Assembly (NCBI GenBank): GCA_019638395.1
Contig: JAHBTX010000002.1
Coordinates: 868,001-932,000 of the forward strand
Direction: 5' to 3'
DNA: 64,000 nt
Origin: Cyclobacteriaceae bacterium
GTDB lineage: Bacteria; Bacteroidota; Bacteroidia; Cytophagales; Cyclobacteriaceae
The position numbers were made by a program, and so were the translations under genes. Below, piece by piece: positions 36,513 to 44,380 of this stretch (position 1 is the first letter of the stretch; the number at the start of each line of letters is the position of its first letter). The notes below the pieces were generated by a model that worked only from the letters and a program-made list of their open reading frames with translations, did not search any database and had not been told where the DNA came from.

Positions 36513-37010
36513 ATGAAAAATTTAATATTCTTAGTGGTATTACTTGTGGGAGTGGCATGCCAGGGGCCTGAAGGACCGATGGGCCCTCCGGGTGAAGACG
36601 GTGAAATTATTGCTTCTAAAGCTTTTGAAATTGAAGTTGATTTTACACCGGCAAATAATTATGCGCACCTGGAAGAATATGGATTTAATGTTCTTGCCAG
36701 CGATGTTACATTGGTGTATGCGCTGTGGGGTACGCAAAACGGTAAAGATATCTGGCGATTGTTACCACAGCAGGTATTCTTTGAAGAAGGTTTGTTGCAA
36801 TACAATTTTGATTTTACCAATGTGGATGTGAATATATTTCTGGATGCCACGTTCCCGTTATCCTTATTAGAAAGTGAATGGACAAACAATCAGGTTTTCA
36901 GAGTGGTAGTAGTTCCAGCCGATATGGTGGGCAGACCCAACTATGCGGATTACGAGGCAACTATGAAGCGCTTTAGATTGACCGATAAAGATTTTCAGAA
37001 ACGTAAATAA
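36513..37010 (+). CDS. Lipoprotein with short collagen-like stretch
   Basis: 165 residues (ATG at 36513; another two codons earlier). Signal peptide with lipobox LVGVAC; the cysteine is directly followed by collagen-like triplets (QGPEGPMGPPGEDGE), then a globular beta-rich part (AFEIEVDFTPANNYAHLEEY, YALWGTQNGKDIWRLLPQQV) ending in a charged helix. A collagen-like leader after the lipid-modified Cys is a repeated pattern in Bacteroidota lipoproteins and probably acts as a stalk. No enzymatic motif seen. Single gene with no obvious partner; convergent with the GDPD gene. Confidence 0.8.
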   Translation: MKNLIFLVVLLVGVACQGPEGPMGPPGEDGEIIASKAFEIEVDFTPANNYAHLEEYGFNVLASDVTLVYALWGTQNGKDIWRLLPQQVFFEEGLLQYNFDFTNVDVNIFLDATFPLSLLESEWTNNQVFRVVVVPADMVGRPNYADYEATMKRFRLTDKDFQKRK

Positions 37011-37043
37011 AAAGTTAAGCATGCGTTTGGCAACAGGCGCCTG

Positions 37044-37817
37044 CTACTTGCTTAAAAGCCGAATAAGCTTTTCCGGTTCGTTGGTGGTGATCATCCCTAC
37101 GTTGCGATCAATCAGCCATTGCATTATCGTTTCATCATTCACAGTCCAGGCATTGGTACTAAGCTTACGCTGATGCGCATCGGCCAACCAGTTTTCGTTT
37201 TTCTGTAAGATACTATAGTGATAATCAAAACCACTTAATCCGGCAGCAGCCAATTGTTCAGGCGTCTTATCGCCATTCAAATATTGTACGTGCGCTTGAG
37301 GAGCAAGTTTTTTTACTTCCAGACAAACATCAAAATCAAATGCGATGTAATCGGTAATAGAAGCCACACCCAATTTGTTTACCAACTCTACACATTTTTT
37401 GGTTGAGGCAAGCGAACGGGCTTTACCGAGTTGCGAGGTTTTGATTTCGAGTATCAGGCGTGTCTGGTTTTGATTTTTACCAGCAAGTAAATATGATTCA
37501 AGTGTTGGCAGTACTTCACCATTGCTGAGTTTTATGTTGGATAACTCAGCCGCGTTGGTTTTCTCAATGTATATGTCTTGTATCGAATGATCGTGCAAAA
37601 CAAACGGAACGGAGTCTGCACTTAGGTGCACATCAAACTCGCTGCCATAGCACTTTAATGCTATGGCATTTTGTAACGCAGCGATAGAATTTTCGGGCAC
37701 GTTCGTGTTTTTCCACGCACCGCGGTGGGCGATTACTTTGGTTGGATAACCTGTCTGAACAGAGGCCTCTTCCATAGGAATGAAAGTTAAAATGAGTATT
37801 AGAAGGGCCAAATTCAT
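37044..37817 (-). CDS. Glycerophosphodiester phosphodiesterase family protein
   Basis: 257 residues from the ATG at 37817, giving a signal peptide (MNLALLILILTFIPMEEASV), 6 nt behind a TAATTTTG promoter box. GDPD TIM-barrel motifs: VIAHRGAWKNTNVPENSIAA (HR and E-N), YGSEFDVHLSADSVPFVLHD with E-x-D, and H; C-terminal GMITTNEPEKL. These hydrolyse glycerophosphodiesters from phospholipid turnover to glycerol-3-phosphate; divalent metal dependent. Secreted into the periplasm or anchored at the inner membrane. Substrate not determined here. Confidence 0.92.
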   Translation of the reverse strand: MNLALLILILTFIPMEEASVQTGYPTKVIAHRGAWKNTNVPENSIAALQNAIALKCYGSEFDVHLSADSVPFVLHDHSIQDIYIEKTNAAELSNIKLSNGEVLPTLESYLLAGKNQNQTRLILEIKTSQLGKARSLASTKKCVELVNKLGVASITDYIAFDFDVCLEVKKLAPQAHVQYLNGDKTPEQLAAAGLSGFDYHYSILQKNENWLADAHQRKLSTNAWTVNDETIMQWLIDRNVGMITTNEPEKLIRLLSK

Positions 37818-37823
37818 AGGCAA

Positions 37824-37843
37824 CAAAATTATACTTAAATTTG
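37824..37843. promoter_or_regulatory. Tightly spaced divergent -7 boxes
   Basis: On the minus strand TAATTTTG (37831-37824) is 6 nt before the GDPD ATG; on the plus strand TAAATTTG (37836-37843) is 3 nt before the ATG of the small gene at 37847. Both are exact TAnnTTTG matches, only 4 bp apart. The GDPD box also has TTTT 19 nt upstream, in the -33 position. Each -33 region therefore lies within the other gene. Confidence 0.55.
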
Positions 37844-37846
37844 GAG

Positions 37847-38152
37847 ATGGAAAATACAACATCACTAAGACTGTTCTGTTTTGATTTTGAGAGCAGAATA
37901 ATACACTTTAATTTATCCTTAAGTTCGGATGGATTTTGGATACTTGAGAAAGGAACAAAATTAAGATCAATTGCTCCTGCTATTAAGGATTTTGATTTGC
38001 TATTTGAAACGAAAGTAGATGCGTTGAGGCAAGTGATTGCTATATTAAATACAATGGAAGTCTTTGACCACTCACAATGCACCCCCTACACAATTTCCAA
38101 GTTATTAACATCTAAATCATCGTTTTCAATCTACGCTAATCAGCCTTTTTAG
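37847..38152 (+). CDS. Small hypothetical protein
   Basis: 101 residues from the ATG at 37847 (MENTTSLRLFCFDFESRIIH). No family recognised; contains an alpha-helical middle (SIAPAIKDFDLLFETKVDAL then RQVIAILNTMEVF) and no signal peptide. It fills the gap between the divergent GDPD start and the convergent THUMP methyltransferase end, overlapping the latter by 17 bp. It has its own exact TAnnTTTG box, which supports it, but base composition is A/T-rich and there is no homology to judge by. Confidence 0.5.
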   Translation: MENTTSLRLFCFDFESRIIHFNLSLSSDGFWILEKGTKLRSIAPAIKDFDLLFETKVDALRQVIAILNTMEVFDHSQCTPYTISKLLTSKSSFSIYANQPF

Positions 38153-39311
38153 GTTCTCTTCTACTTCCGCCATACAATTCATATTCCAACAACCTGCAAT
38201 CAATCTTACTTGTATAGAACTCAATTCGTTTGCTTGCTTTTAGTCCAATCTTTTTGGCAAGGTCCAGATTGCCGGTAAATATATAACCCTTATATCCCTG
38301 ACATTTCTTTTTCATAAAATCGCCCATACGTGCGTAAGTTTCTTCCAATGCCGAAACCTCACCCAACCGTTCGCCATATTCAGGATTGAAGTAAACCACA
38401 CCGGGTGCATCGGGTACTGGAGTTTCTTCAAAGTCGCAGCGTTTAAATTCAATCATCGATTCAACACCGGCAATACCCGCATTTACTTTCGAAACTTTGA
38501 TGGCATCATCACTAATGTCGGTGGCGATGATGCGCAGGCTTGGCACTTCCGTTATCTGTTCTTGTAATTTTTTTAGCTCAGCCTCATAGTAAGTAGCATC
38601 GTAACCCGTCACATGCATAAATGAATAATTTTTTCGATATAAACCGGGCCTTCTATTAGTTGCCATCATAGCGGCTTCAATTGCAACAGTACCCGATCCA
38701 CACATGGGGTTAACGAATGCAGATTTACGATCCCACCTGGTAGCCATAATGGTAGAAGCGGCAAGCGCCTCCAGCATGGGTGCTTTGCCTGGAATTTTTC
38801 GATAGCCGTGTTTAGCTAATGTTTCACCGGAGGTATCAAGAAAAATTTCAGCTTGTTCCTCTTTCCAGTACAAGTGAAATACGGCCCCTAAAAATTCTGA
38901 GCCGGAGTTGGGACGCTTCATGGTTTCCCTGCGCATCCGATCTGCAATAGCGTCTTTCACTTTTACGTTTACAAACATTTCGTTGTTCACAGTGAAGTGC
39001 GTGGCATTGCTGGTAATGGAAAAATAGCCTTCAACCGTCAAAAGCGTTTCCCATGGATAACGAATCAAGGCTTCGTATAAATCATCGGGGCCGTTGCACC
39101 GAAACTGTTTTAATGAATAAAGCACCTGACTGGCACAGCGCAGGTTAAGATTAAGTTTAATGCAATCGTTAAGGGTGCCGGTTAATTCTACACCGGTAGT
39201 AAAGGTTCGGGTAGGTTCAAAACCAAGTTCGCGTACGTTTTGTTCCAGATAAGGTGCAAGGCGTTTGCTACAGGTGATGATTATTTTGGAAGGTGATGAG
39301 AATGAAAACAT
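38136..39311 (-). CDS. THUMP-domain RNA N2-guanine methyltransferase, RlmL/YpsC-type
   Basis: 391 residues. N-terminal THUMP RNA-binding domain (about 1-165: KIIITCSKRLAPYLEQNVRE, then LGFEPTRTFTTGVELTGTL, CIKLNLNLRCASQVLYSLKQ). Then the methyltransferase: HGYRKIPGKAPMLEALAAST, SAM motif I NPMCGSGTVAIEAAMMATN, IIATDISDDAIKVSKVNAG, and the catalytic NPPY-type motif as NPEYGERLGE. This is the family of E. coli RlmL (m2G2445 of 23S rRNA) and B. subtilis YpsC; the RlmK half is missing, so this is a single-domain YpsC-like enzyme. Target inferred. The last base pairs overlap the small gene on the other strand. Confidence 0.9.
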   Translation of the reverse strand: MFSFSSPSKIIITCSKRLAPYLEQNVRELGFEPTRTFTTGVELTGTLNDCIKLNLNLRCASQVLYSLKQFRCNGPDDLYEALIRYPWETLLTVEGYFSITSNATHFTVNNEMFVNVKVKDAIADRMRRETMKRPNSGSEFLGAVFHLYWKEEQAEIFLDTSGETLAKHGYRKIPGKAPMLEALAASTIMATRWDRKSAFVNPMCGSGTVAIEAAMMATNRRPGLYRKNYSFMHVTGYDATYYEAELKKLQEQITEVPSLRIIATDISDDAIKVSKVNAGIAGVESMIEFKRCDFEETPVPDAPGVVYFNPEYGERLGEVSALEETYARMGDFMKKKCQGYKGYIFTGNLDLAKKIGLKASKRIEFYTSKIDCRLLEYELYGGSRREPKKAD

Positions 39312-39424
39312 GGGGCAAGATACGATTCGAATGAATCAGTTGGTGTTCAAACTGTATTGTTATTCACAACTGAGTGAGCTATCTTGCGTTGAAAGCTGTT
39401 CTGGGTTTGTTTGAAGATTAAACG

Positions 39425-39955
39425 ATGGAAGCATTAATACATCCTCCTCGCTCGCTCATGGAAGTATTTGATATGCTTCCAGAAGGTACACTTGCAGAAT
39501 TAATTAATAATCGTTTGTCAATGTCTCCAGCTCCTTTATCCTCCCATCAAAAAGTATTATTTAAAATTGCTGAAAGACTGGTTGCTTATGTTGATCATAA
39601 GCATGTGGGCGAAGTAATAATTGCCCCATTCGATGTAAAGCTTGATGAAACCCGAAATGTTGTACAACCTGATATTACGGTAATTTTAAAGACCAACTCT
39701 CATCAGATTGTTAATGGCCGCTATTCTGGCGTGCCCGATCTGATTGTGGAGATATTATCTCCGGGAAATAAGGATCACGATTTAATTACCAAAAAAGATT
39801 TGTACGAAAAATTCGGAGTTAAAGAATATTGGATTATTGACCCGGAAACAAAACTTGCCCTAGGGTTTTCGCTAACTGAAAAGAAGTTTATTAAAATAGG
39901 AGATTCTATTGGAAGAATTGACTCTTTACTACTTCAGGTCGGTTTTGAGTTTTAG
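39425..39955 (+). CDS. Uma2-family (DUF820) restriction endonuclease-like protein
   Basis: 176 residues. PD-(D/E)XK nuclease-type fold: acidic residue in IAPFDVKLDETRNVVQPDIT (PDI), then VPDLIVEILSPGNKDHDLIT (catalytic E in (I/V)E(I/V)LSP, then later K), KKDLYEKFGVKEYWIIDPET. Uma2 proteins are abundant in cyanobacteria and some Bacteroidota and usually lack a known role; active-site residues are visible here. No methyltransferase nearby, so classic restriction is unlikely. The gene stands alone between rlmL-like and proC. A function in DNA processing or as mobile domesticated nuclease is inference. Confidence 0.88.
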   Translation: MEALIHPPRSLMEVFDMLPEGTLAELINNRLSMSPAPLSSHQKVLFKIAERLVAYVDHKHVGEVIIAPFDVKLDETRNVVQPDITVILKTNSHQIVNGRYSGVPDLIVEILSPGNKDHDLITKKDLYEKFGVKEYWIIDPETKLALGFSLTEKKFIKIGDSIGRIDSLLLQVGFEF

Positions 39956-39974
39956 GGGATACTATCAAAACAGC

Positions 39975-40772
39975 TTAAGACCCAATCTTATTATAAGAAG
40001 CTCCAATCCCACGTATCAGCGAAGAGCTAAACCCGCGGTGTTCCATTTCATTTAATCCAACAATAGTACAGCCTTTAGGTGTAGTAACTTTGTCGATCTC
40101 TTCTTCCGGATGGCGGTTGCCTTTTAATAATAATTCTGCTGCGCCTTTTACCGTTTGGGCTGCAATCAGGTTGGCAGTTTTTGCATCAAAACCAATTTCA
40201 ATTCCGCCTTGTGTAGCCGCACGAATAAAACGCAATGCGTATGCAATACCACAAGCGCCAAGCACGGTGGCTGCATCCATCAGTTTTTCATCGATGGAAA
40301 TACTAATACCGAGTTGGTTGAATAAATCGGTAACATAATTAACCTGCGCATTAGCGGCATCAGCAGAGCACAAACAGGTTACGGATTCCTGAATGGCAAT
40401 AGCTGTATTCGGCATCGCTCTGAAAATCGGAACCCCAGTATTCAAAATGGCAGAAAGATCTTTTAAAGAAACCCCGGTTACAACACTAATCACAAGATGT
40501 TTTTTAGCATCAAAAGAATTTTTCAGACCTTCTAATATTTCTTTTACGTTGTAGGGTTTAAGCGCTACAATAATCACGTCACTTTTTTCAATTGCCTCTT
40601 TGTTGTTGCTGGTTACCGTTACACCGGTTTCTTGTAGCGAAGCCAGCCGATCAACGTTTCTACGGGTAACGGTAATTTGTGCAGGTGTGGCAAAACCACT
40701 TTTTAAAAGACCTTCGGCAATGGCCGTTCCTAAATTTCCTCCGCCAATGATGGCAATCTTGTTTGGTTTCAT
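39975..40772 (-). CDS. proC: Pyrroline-5-carboxylate reductase
   Basis: Last step of proline synthesis: reduces 1-pyrroline-5-carboxylate with NAD(P)H in the cytoplasm. 265 residues. Rossmann start IAIIGGGNLGTAIAEGLLKS, NADP-linked TVTRRNVDRL, VIIVALKPYNVKEILEGLKN, ISVVTGVSLKDL, FRAMPNTAIAIQESVTCLCS, and the C-terminal dimer domain DAATVLGACGIAYALRFIRA with TPKGCTIVGLNEMEHRGFS, where P-x-G-x-T appears as PKGCT. All family motifs are intact. Convergent to the Uma2 gene, divergent from the TldD genes. Confidence 0.96.
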   Translation of the reverse strand: MKPNKIAIIGGGNLGTAIAEGLLKSGFATPAQITVTRRNVDRLASLQETGVTVTSNNKEAIEKSDVIIVALKPYNVKEILEGLKNSFDAKKHLVISVVTGVSLKDLSAILNTGVPIFRAMPNTAIAIQESVTCLCSADAANAQVNYVTDLFNQLGISISIDEKLMDAATVLGACGIAYALRFIRAATQGGIEIGFDAKTANLIAAQTVKGAAELLLKGNRHPEEEIDKVTTPKGCTIVGLNEMEHRGFSSSLIRGIGASYNKIGS

Positions 40773-40916
40773 AATGGGTTCAAATAAGCCTTAAAATTAA
40801 CCAAACCACAGCTCTTTTTCCGTTGGTAACAACTTTTAGCGGCCCCACATATTTTTTTTACTAACCGCATTGCTTTTTCATACTTTTCAAACTTGAGAAA
40901 CTAAACTTTAGGAATT

Positions 40917-42557
40917 GTGAAGCGAAGAGATTTTGTTCAACTATCGGGGTTAGGTTTAGGCGGGGTGATGTTGCCTGTCAGTCTATTTGGCAATCCCGTT
41001 TCTGCGGAAGCATTGTTGGAAGTACCACTTACCAATACACAGAAAAAATCGTTGGCCGATGTGGCTCTCAATACCGCCCGTTCTGGAGGTGCTACCTATG
41101 CCGATGTGCGCATTGGCCGTTACCTCAATCAGTTTATAAGTACGCGCGAGAAACGTGTGCAGGGCATTCAAAGCACCGAGTCGTTTGGAGTGGGCATTCG
41201 TGTAATTGCCAAAGGCACATGGGGTTTTGCCGCCACCAACGAAGTTACCACCGATGGAATTAAGAAAGCCACCGAAAGAGCGTTAGCAATAGCGAAAGCA
41301 AACTCAAAATTTCAAAAAGAGCCGGTAAAGTTAGCGCCTGTGCCTGCGTATGGCGAAGTGGTATGGAATACACCCATTGTGAAAAACGCATTCGAAGTTC
41401 CGGTTTCTGAAAAGGTTGACCTGTTGCTTGCTGCCAACGGAGCCGCGTTAAGTAATGGAGCCAGCTTTGTAAACTCAAATTTGTTTCAAGTAAACGAACA
41501 GAAATATTTTGCTTCAACCGATGGCTCTTATATCGATCAGGACGTACATCGTATCTGGCCAACGTTTACCGTTTCGGTAACCGATCGTGCCAGCGGTAAA
41601 TTCAAATCGCGCGATGCCATGAGTGCCCCAATGGGTTTGGGTTATGAATACATGATTCCCAAAGCCGAAGATAAACTGCAAACGCCCATGGGTATGGTGT
41701 TGTATCGCAACAGTTACGATATAATTGAAGATGCAGCCACCGCAGCAAAGCAAGCCAAGGAAATGATTTCGGCTAAATCGGTTGAGCCGGGTAAATATGA
41801 TCTTGTGTTGGAACCCAACCACCTGGGTTTAACCATTCACGAATCGGTTGGCCACCCGCTGGAGCTTGATCGCATTTTGGGTTACGAAGCCAACTATGCC
41901 GGAACCAGTTTTGCTTCCATCGAAAAACTCAAATCAGGAAACTTTAATTATGGAAGTAAACAGGTAAACATCTTTGCGGATAAAACACAGCCCGGTTCGC
42001 TGGGTGCAGTAGGCTATGATGATGAAGGGGTGAAGTGCAAGCGTTGGGATTTAATTAAAGATGGTGTTCTGGTAAACTTCCAGGCCGTTCGCGATCAGGT
42101 TCACATGTTGGGTCAAAACGAATCGCACGGCTGTTGTTATGCACAAGGTTGGAACGATGTGCAGTTTCAACGTATGCCTAATGTTTCGCTTGCTCCCGGC
42201 AAAGAGCCATACAGCTCAGCTCAAATGATTAAAGATGTAGAGAAGGGAATCTACATTGCCGGACGTGGTTCTTATTCTATCGATCAGCAGCGCTACAACT
42301 TCCAGTTTGGCGGAACTGTGTTTTATGAAATTAAAAATGGTGAAGTGGTTGGTATGCTGAATGATGTAGCTTATCAATCCAACACCCAAGAGTTTTGGAA
42401 CAGCTGCACAAAAATCTGCGATGAAAAAGATTACCGCATGTTTGGTTCTTTCTTCGATGGCAAAGGTCAGCCTTCGCAGGTAAGTGCCGTATCTCACGGA
42501 AGTTCAACTTCGCGTTTTAATGGTGTAAATGTGATTAATACAGGAAGAACTATTTAA
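40917..42557 (+). CDS. TldD-type metalloprotease with Tat signal, copy 1
   Basis: 546 residues starting with GTG. N-terminus KRRDFVQLSGLGLGGVMLP is a twin-arginine-type signal. The large TldD domain has HExxxH at 308-313 (TIHESVGHPLELDRI; His308, Glu309, His313), the zinc-binding motif of TldD, and motifs VRVIAKGTWGFA-like IRVIAKGTWGFAA, GYDDEGVKCKRWDLIKDGVL, NESHGCCYAQGW and GGTVFYEIKNGEV. E. coli TldD works with TldE to process microcin B17 and degrade CcdA; in Bacteroidota the partner set is common and the substrate unknown. Here it is followed by a near copy of itself (copy 2) and one TldE. The signal predicts folded export to the periplasm, unlike the cytoplasmic E. coli protein. Confidence 0.9.
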   Translation: MKRRDFVQLSGLGLGGVMLPVSLFGNPVSAEALLEVPLTNTQKKSLADVALNTARSGGATYADVRIGRYLNQFISTREKRVQGIQSTESFGVGIRVIAKGTWGFAATNEVTTDGIKKATERALAIAKANSKFQKEPVKLAPVPAYGEVVWNTPIVKNAFEVPVSEKVDLLLAANGAALSNGASFVNSNLFQVNEQKYFASTDGSYIDQDVHRIWPTFTVSVTDRASGKFKSRDAMSAPMGLGYEYMIPKAEDKLQTPMGMVLYRNSYDIIEDAATAAKQAKEMISAKSVEPGKYDLVLEPNHLGLTIHESVGHPLELDRILGYEANYAGTSFASIEKLKSGNFNYGSKQVNIFADKTQPGSLGAVGYDDEGVKCKRWDLIKDGVLVNFQAVRDQVHMLGQNESHGCCYAQGWNDVQFQRMPNVSLAPGKEPYSSAQMIKDVEKGIYIAGRGSYSIDQQRYNFQFGGTVFYEIKNGEVVGMLNDVAYQSNTQEFWNSCTKICDEKDYRMFGSFFDGKGQPSQVSAVSHGSSTSRFNGVNVINTGRTI

Positions 42558-42645
42558 TTCAAAATTCCGGATTCAATATTCAAGATTGAATCTGGAACCA
42601 CACTATAAATCTTGAATTCGAAATTTTGAATTTTAAATTGAGAGT
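42558..42645 (+). repeat. Spacer shared by the two tldD copies (first copy)
   Basis: A/T-rich 88-bp gap with CGGATTCAATATTC, a hairpin GATTCAAT / ATTGAATC (42571-42593 region), TTGAATTCGAAAT and AATTTTGAATTTTAAA. The 94-bp gap after copy 2 (44287-44380) has the same CGGATTCAATATTC, TTGAATTCGAAAT and AATTTTGAATTTTAAA blocks in the same order. So the duplicated unit was gene plus spacer. Confidence 0.6.
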
Positions 42646-44286
42646 ATGAAAAGACGGGATTTTATTAACATGGCTGGGTTGAGTGCAGGTGCCATGATGC
42701 TTCCATTCACTGGCTTTGGCCGTGAGGTGGATCTGGCCGAGTTGCTAACACCCATCATGGATGTGAAGCAAAAAAAGCAGCTTGCTGATGTTGCGCTTAA
42801 CACGGCTAAATCGCTTGGCGCGAGTTATACCGATGTGCGTATCGGGCGCTACCTCAATCAGTTTGTAACCACGCGCGAAAGAAAAGTGCAAGGCGTTACC
42901 AATACCGAATCGTTTGGTGTGGGTGTGCGTGTAATTGCCAATGGCACCTGGGGCTTTGGTGCTACCAATGATGTAACCGCTGACGGAATTAAGAAAGCAA
43001 CTGAACGCGCAGTGGCTATCGCGAAAGCAAATTCAAAATTTCAAAAAGAGCCTGTAAAGTTAGCCGCTAATCCATCGTATGGTGAAATCAGTTGGAAAAC
43101 ACCCATCGTTAAAAATGGTTTTGAAGTTCCCGTAAAGGAAAAAGTGGACTTGTTATTGGCAGCCAATGCAAAGGCGATGGACAATGGAGCCAGCTTTGTA
43201 AACAGTTTGATTTTTTTGGTGAACGAACAAAAATACTTTGCCTCATCCGAGGGTTCTTATATCGATCAGGATGTGCATCGCACGTGGCCCAACTTCCAGG
43301 TATCGATGGTTGATCGGCAATCCGGATCGTTTAAAACACGCTCAGCATTCAGTGCTCCGGTAGGCATGGGTTATGAATACTTAGACGGAAAAGCTTCCGA
43401 TAAAATTCAAGGCCCAGGTGGTATTATTCTCTACAACAAATCGTACGATATAGTTGAAGATGCTGCTATGGCAGCCGAACAAGCAAAGCAAATGATTGCC
43501 GCCAAATCGGTTGAGCCCGGTAAATATGATTTAGTACTGGAACCATCGCACATGTGGTTAACCATTCACGAGTCGGTAGGCCACCCAACTGAATTAGATC
43601 GGGTATTGGGTTACGAAGCCAACTTTGCAGGAACAAGTTTCCTTACGTTTGATAAATGGCAATCGAAAAAATTCAAATTTGGAAGTGACATTGTAAACTT
43701 TGTGGCCGACAAAACACAGGTTGGCTCATTGGGTGCTGTTGCTTACGATGATGAAGGCGTGAAGTGCAAACAATGGGATCTTATTAAGGATGGCGTGTTG
43801 GTAAACTATCAGGCTATTCGCGATCAGGTAAGTTTGCTGGGTCAGAAAGAATCGCACGGCTGCTGCTACTCACAAAGCTGGAGCGATGTACAGTTTCAAC
43901 GCATGCCGAACGTATCGTTGCAGGCGGGCAAACAACAACTTACACCTGAACAGATGATCAGCAATGTAGATAAGGGTATTTACATTGTAAAAGATGGTTC
44001 ATTCTCCATCGATCAGCAACGCTACAACTTTCAGTTTGGCGGGGTACTCTTTTTCGAAATTAAAAACGGAAAGATTGCCGGCATGTTGAAAGATGTTGCC
44101 TACCAGGCTAACACGCAAGAGTTCTGGAACTCATGCGTGGCCATTTGCGATGAGCGCGACTATCGGTTGAATGGAGCATTTAACGATGGCAAAGGGCAAC
44201 CAAGTCAATCAAATGCAGTATCGCACGGATCGGCAACAGCCAGATTTAACGGTGTGAATGTAATTAATACAGGAAGAACGATATGA
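42646..44286 (+). CDS. TldD-type metalloprotease with Tat signal, copy 2
   Basis: 546 residues, the same length as copy 1 and strongly alike along the whole sequence (for example the blocks around TIHESVGHPTELDRV, DDEGVKCKQWDLIKDGVL, KESHGCCYSQSW). Twin-arginine N-terminus MKRRDFINMAGLSAGAMMLP. HExxxH zinc motif retained. Differences concentrate in the first 40 residues and around MVDRQSGSFKTRSAFSAP. Two large subunits for one TldE suggests either alternative complexes or heteromers; not known. Same spacer type precedes and follows it. Likely same operon as copy 1 and TldE. Confidence 0.9.
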   Translation: MKRRDFINMAGLSAGAMMLPFTGFGREVDLAELLTPIMDVKQKKQLADVALNTAKSLGASYTDVRIGRYLNQFVTTRERKVQGVTNTESFGVGVRVIANGTWGFGATNDVTADGIKKATERAVAIAKANSKFQKEPVKLAANPSYGEISWKTPIVKNGFEVPVKEKVDLLLAANAKAMDNGASFVNSLIFLVNEQKYFASSEGSYIDQDVHRTWPNFQVSMVDRQSGSFKTRSAFSAPVGMGYEYLDGKASDKIQGPGGIILYNKSYDIVEDAAMAAEQAKQMIAAKSVEPGKYDLVLEPSHMWLTIHESVGHPTELDRVLGYEANFAGTSFLTFDKWQSKKFKFGSDIVNFVADKTQVGSLGAVAYDDEGVKCKQWDLIKDGVLVNYQAIRDQVSLLGQKESHGCCYSQSWSDVQFQRMPNVSLQAGKQQLTPEQMISNVDKGIYIVKDGSFSIDQQRYNFQFGGVLFFEIKNGKIAGMLKDVAYQANTQEFWNSCVAICDERDYRLNGAFNDGKGQPSQSNAVSHGSATARFNGVNVINTGRTI

Positions 44287-44380
44287 TTAAAAATTTCGGA
44301 TTCAATATTCTGAACCAATTGAATTCGAAATCAGACGTAATACGAATACTAAATTTTGAATTTTAAAATCTTGAACTAAA

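Noticed and set aside
37633-38082. Minus-strand gene over the GDPD start
   Set aside because: It overlaps the GDPD N-terminus in another frame and the plus-strand small gene, and has no sequence features or promoter box.
39425-39955. Restriction-modification system
   Set aside because: Uma2 protein has nuclease-type residues but there is no DNA methyltransferase or specificity gene; the neighbouring methyltransferase is a THUMP RNA enzyme.
42558-42645. Insertion sequence ends between the tldD copies
   Set aside because: The A/T-rich blocks are shared with the next spacer as part of the gene duplication; no inverted terminal repeats or transposase.
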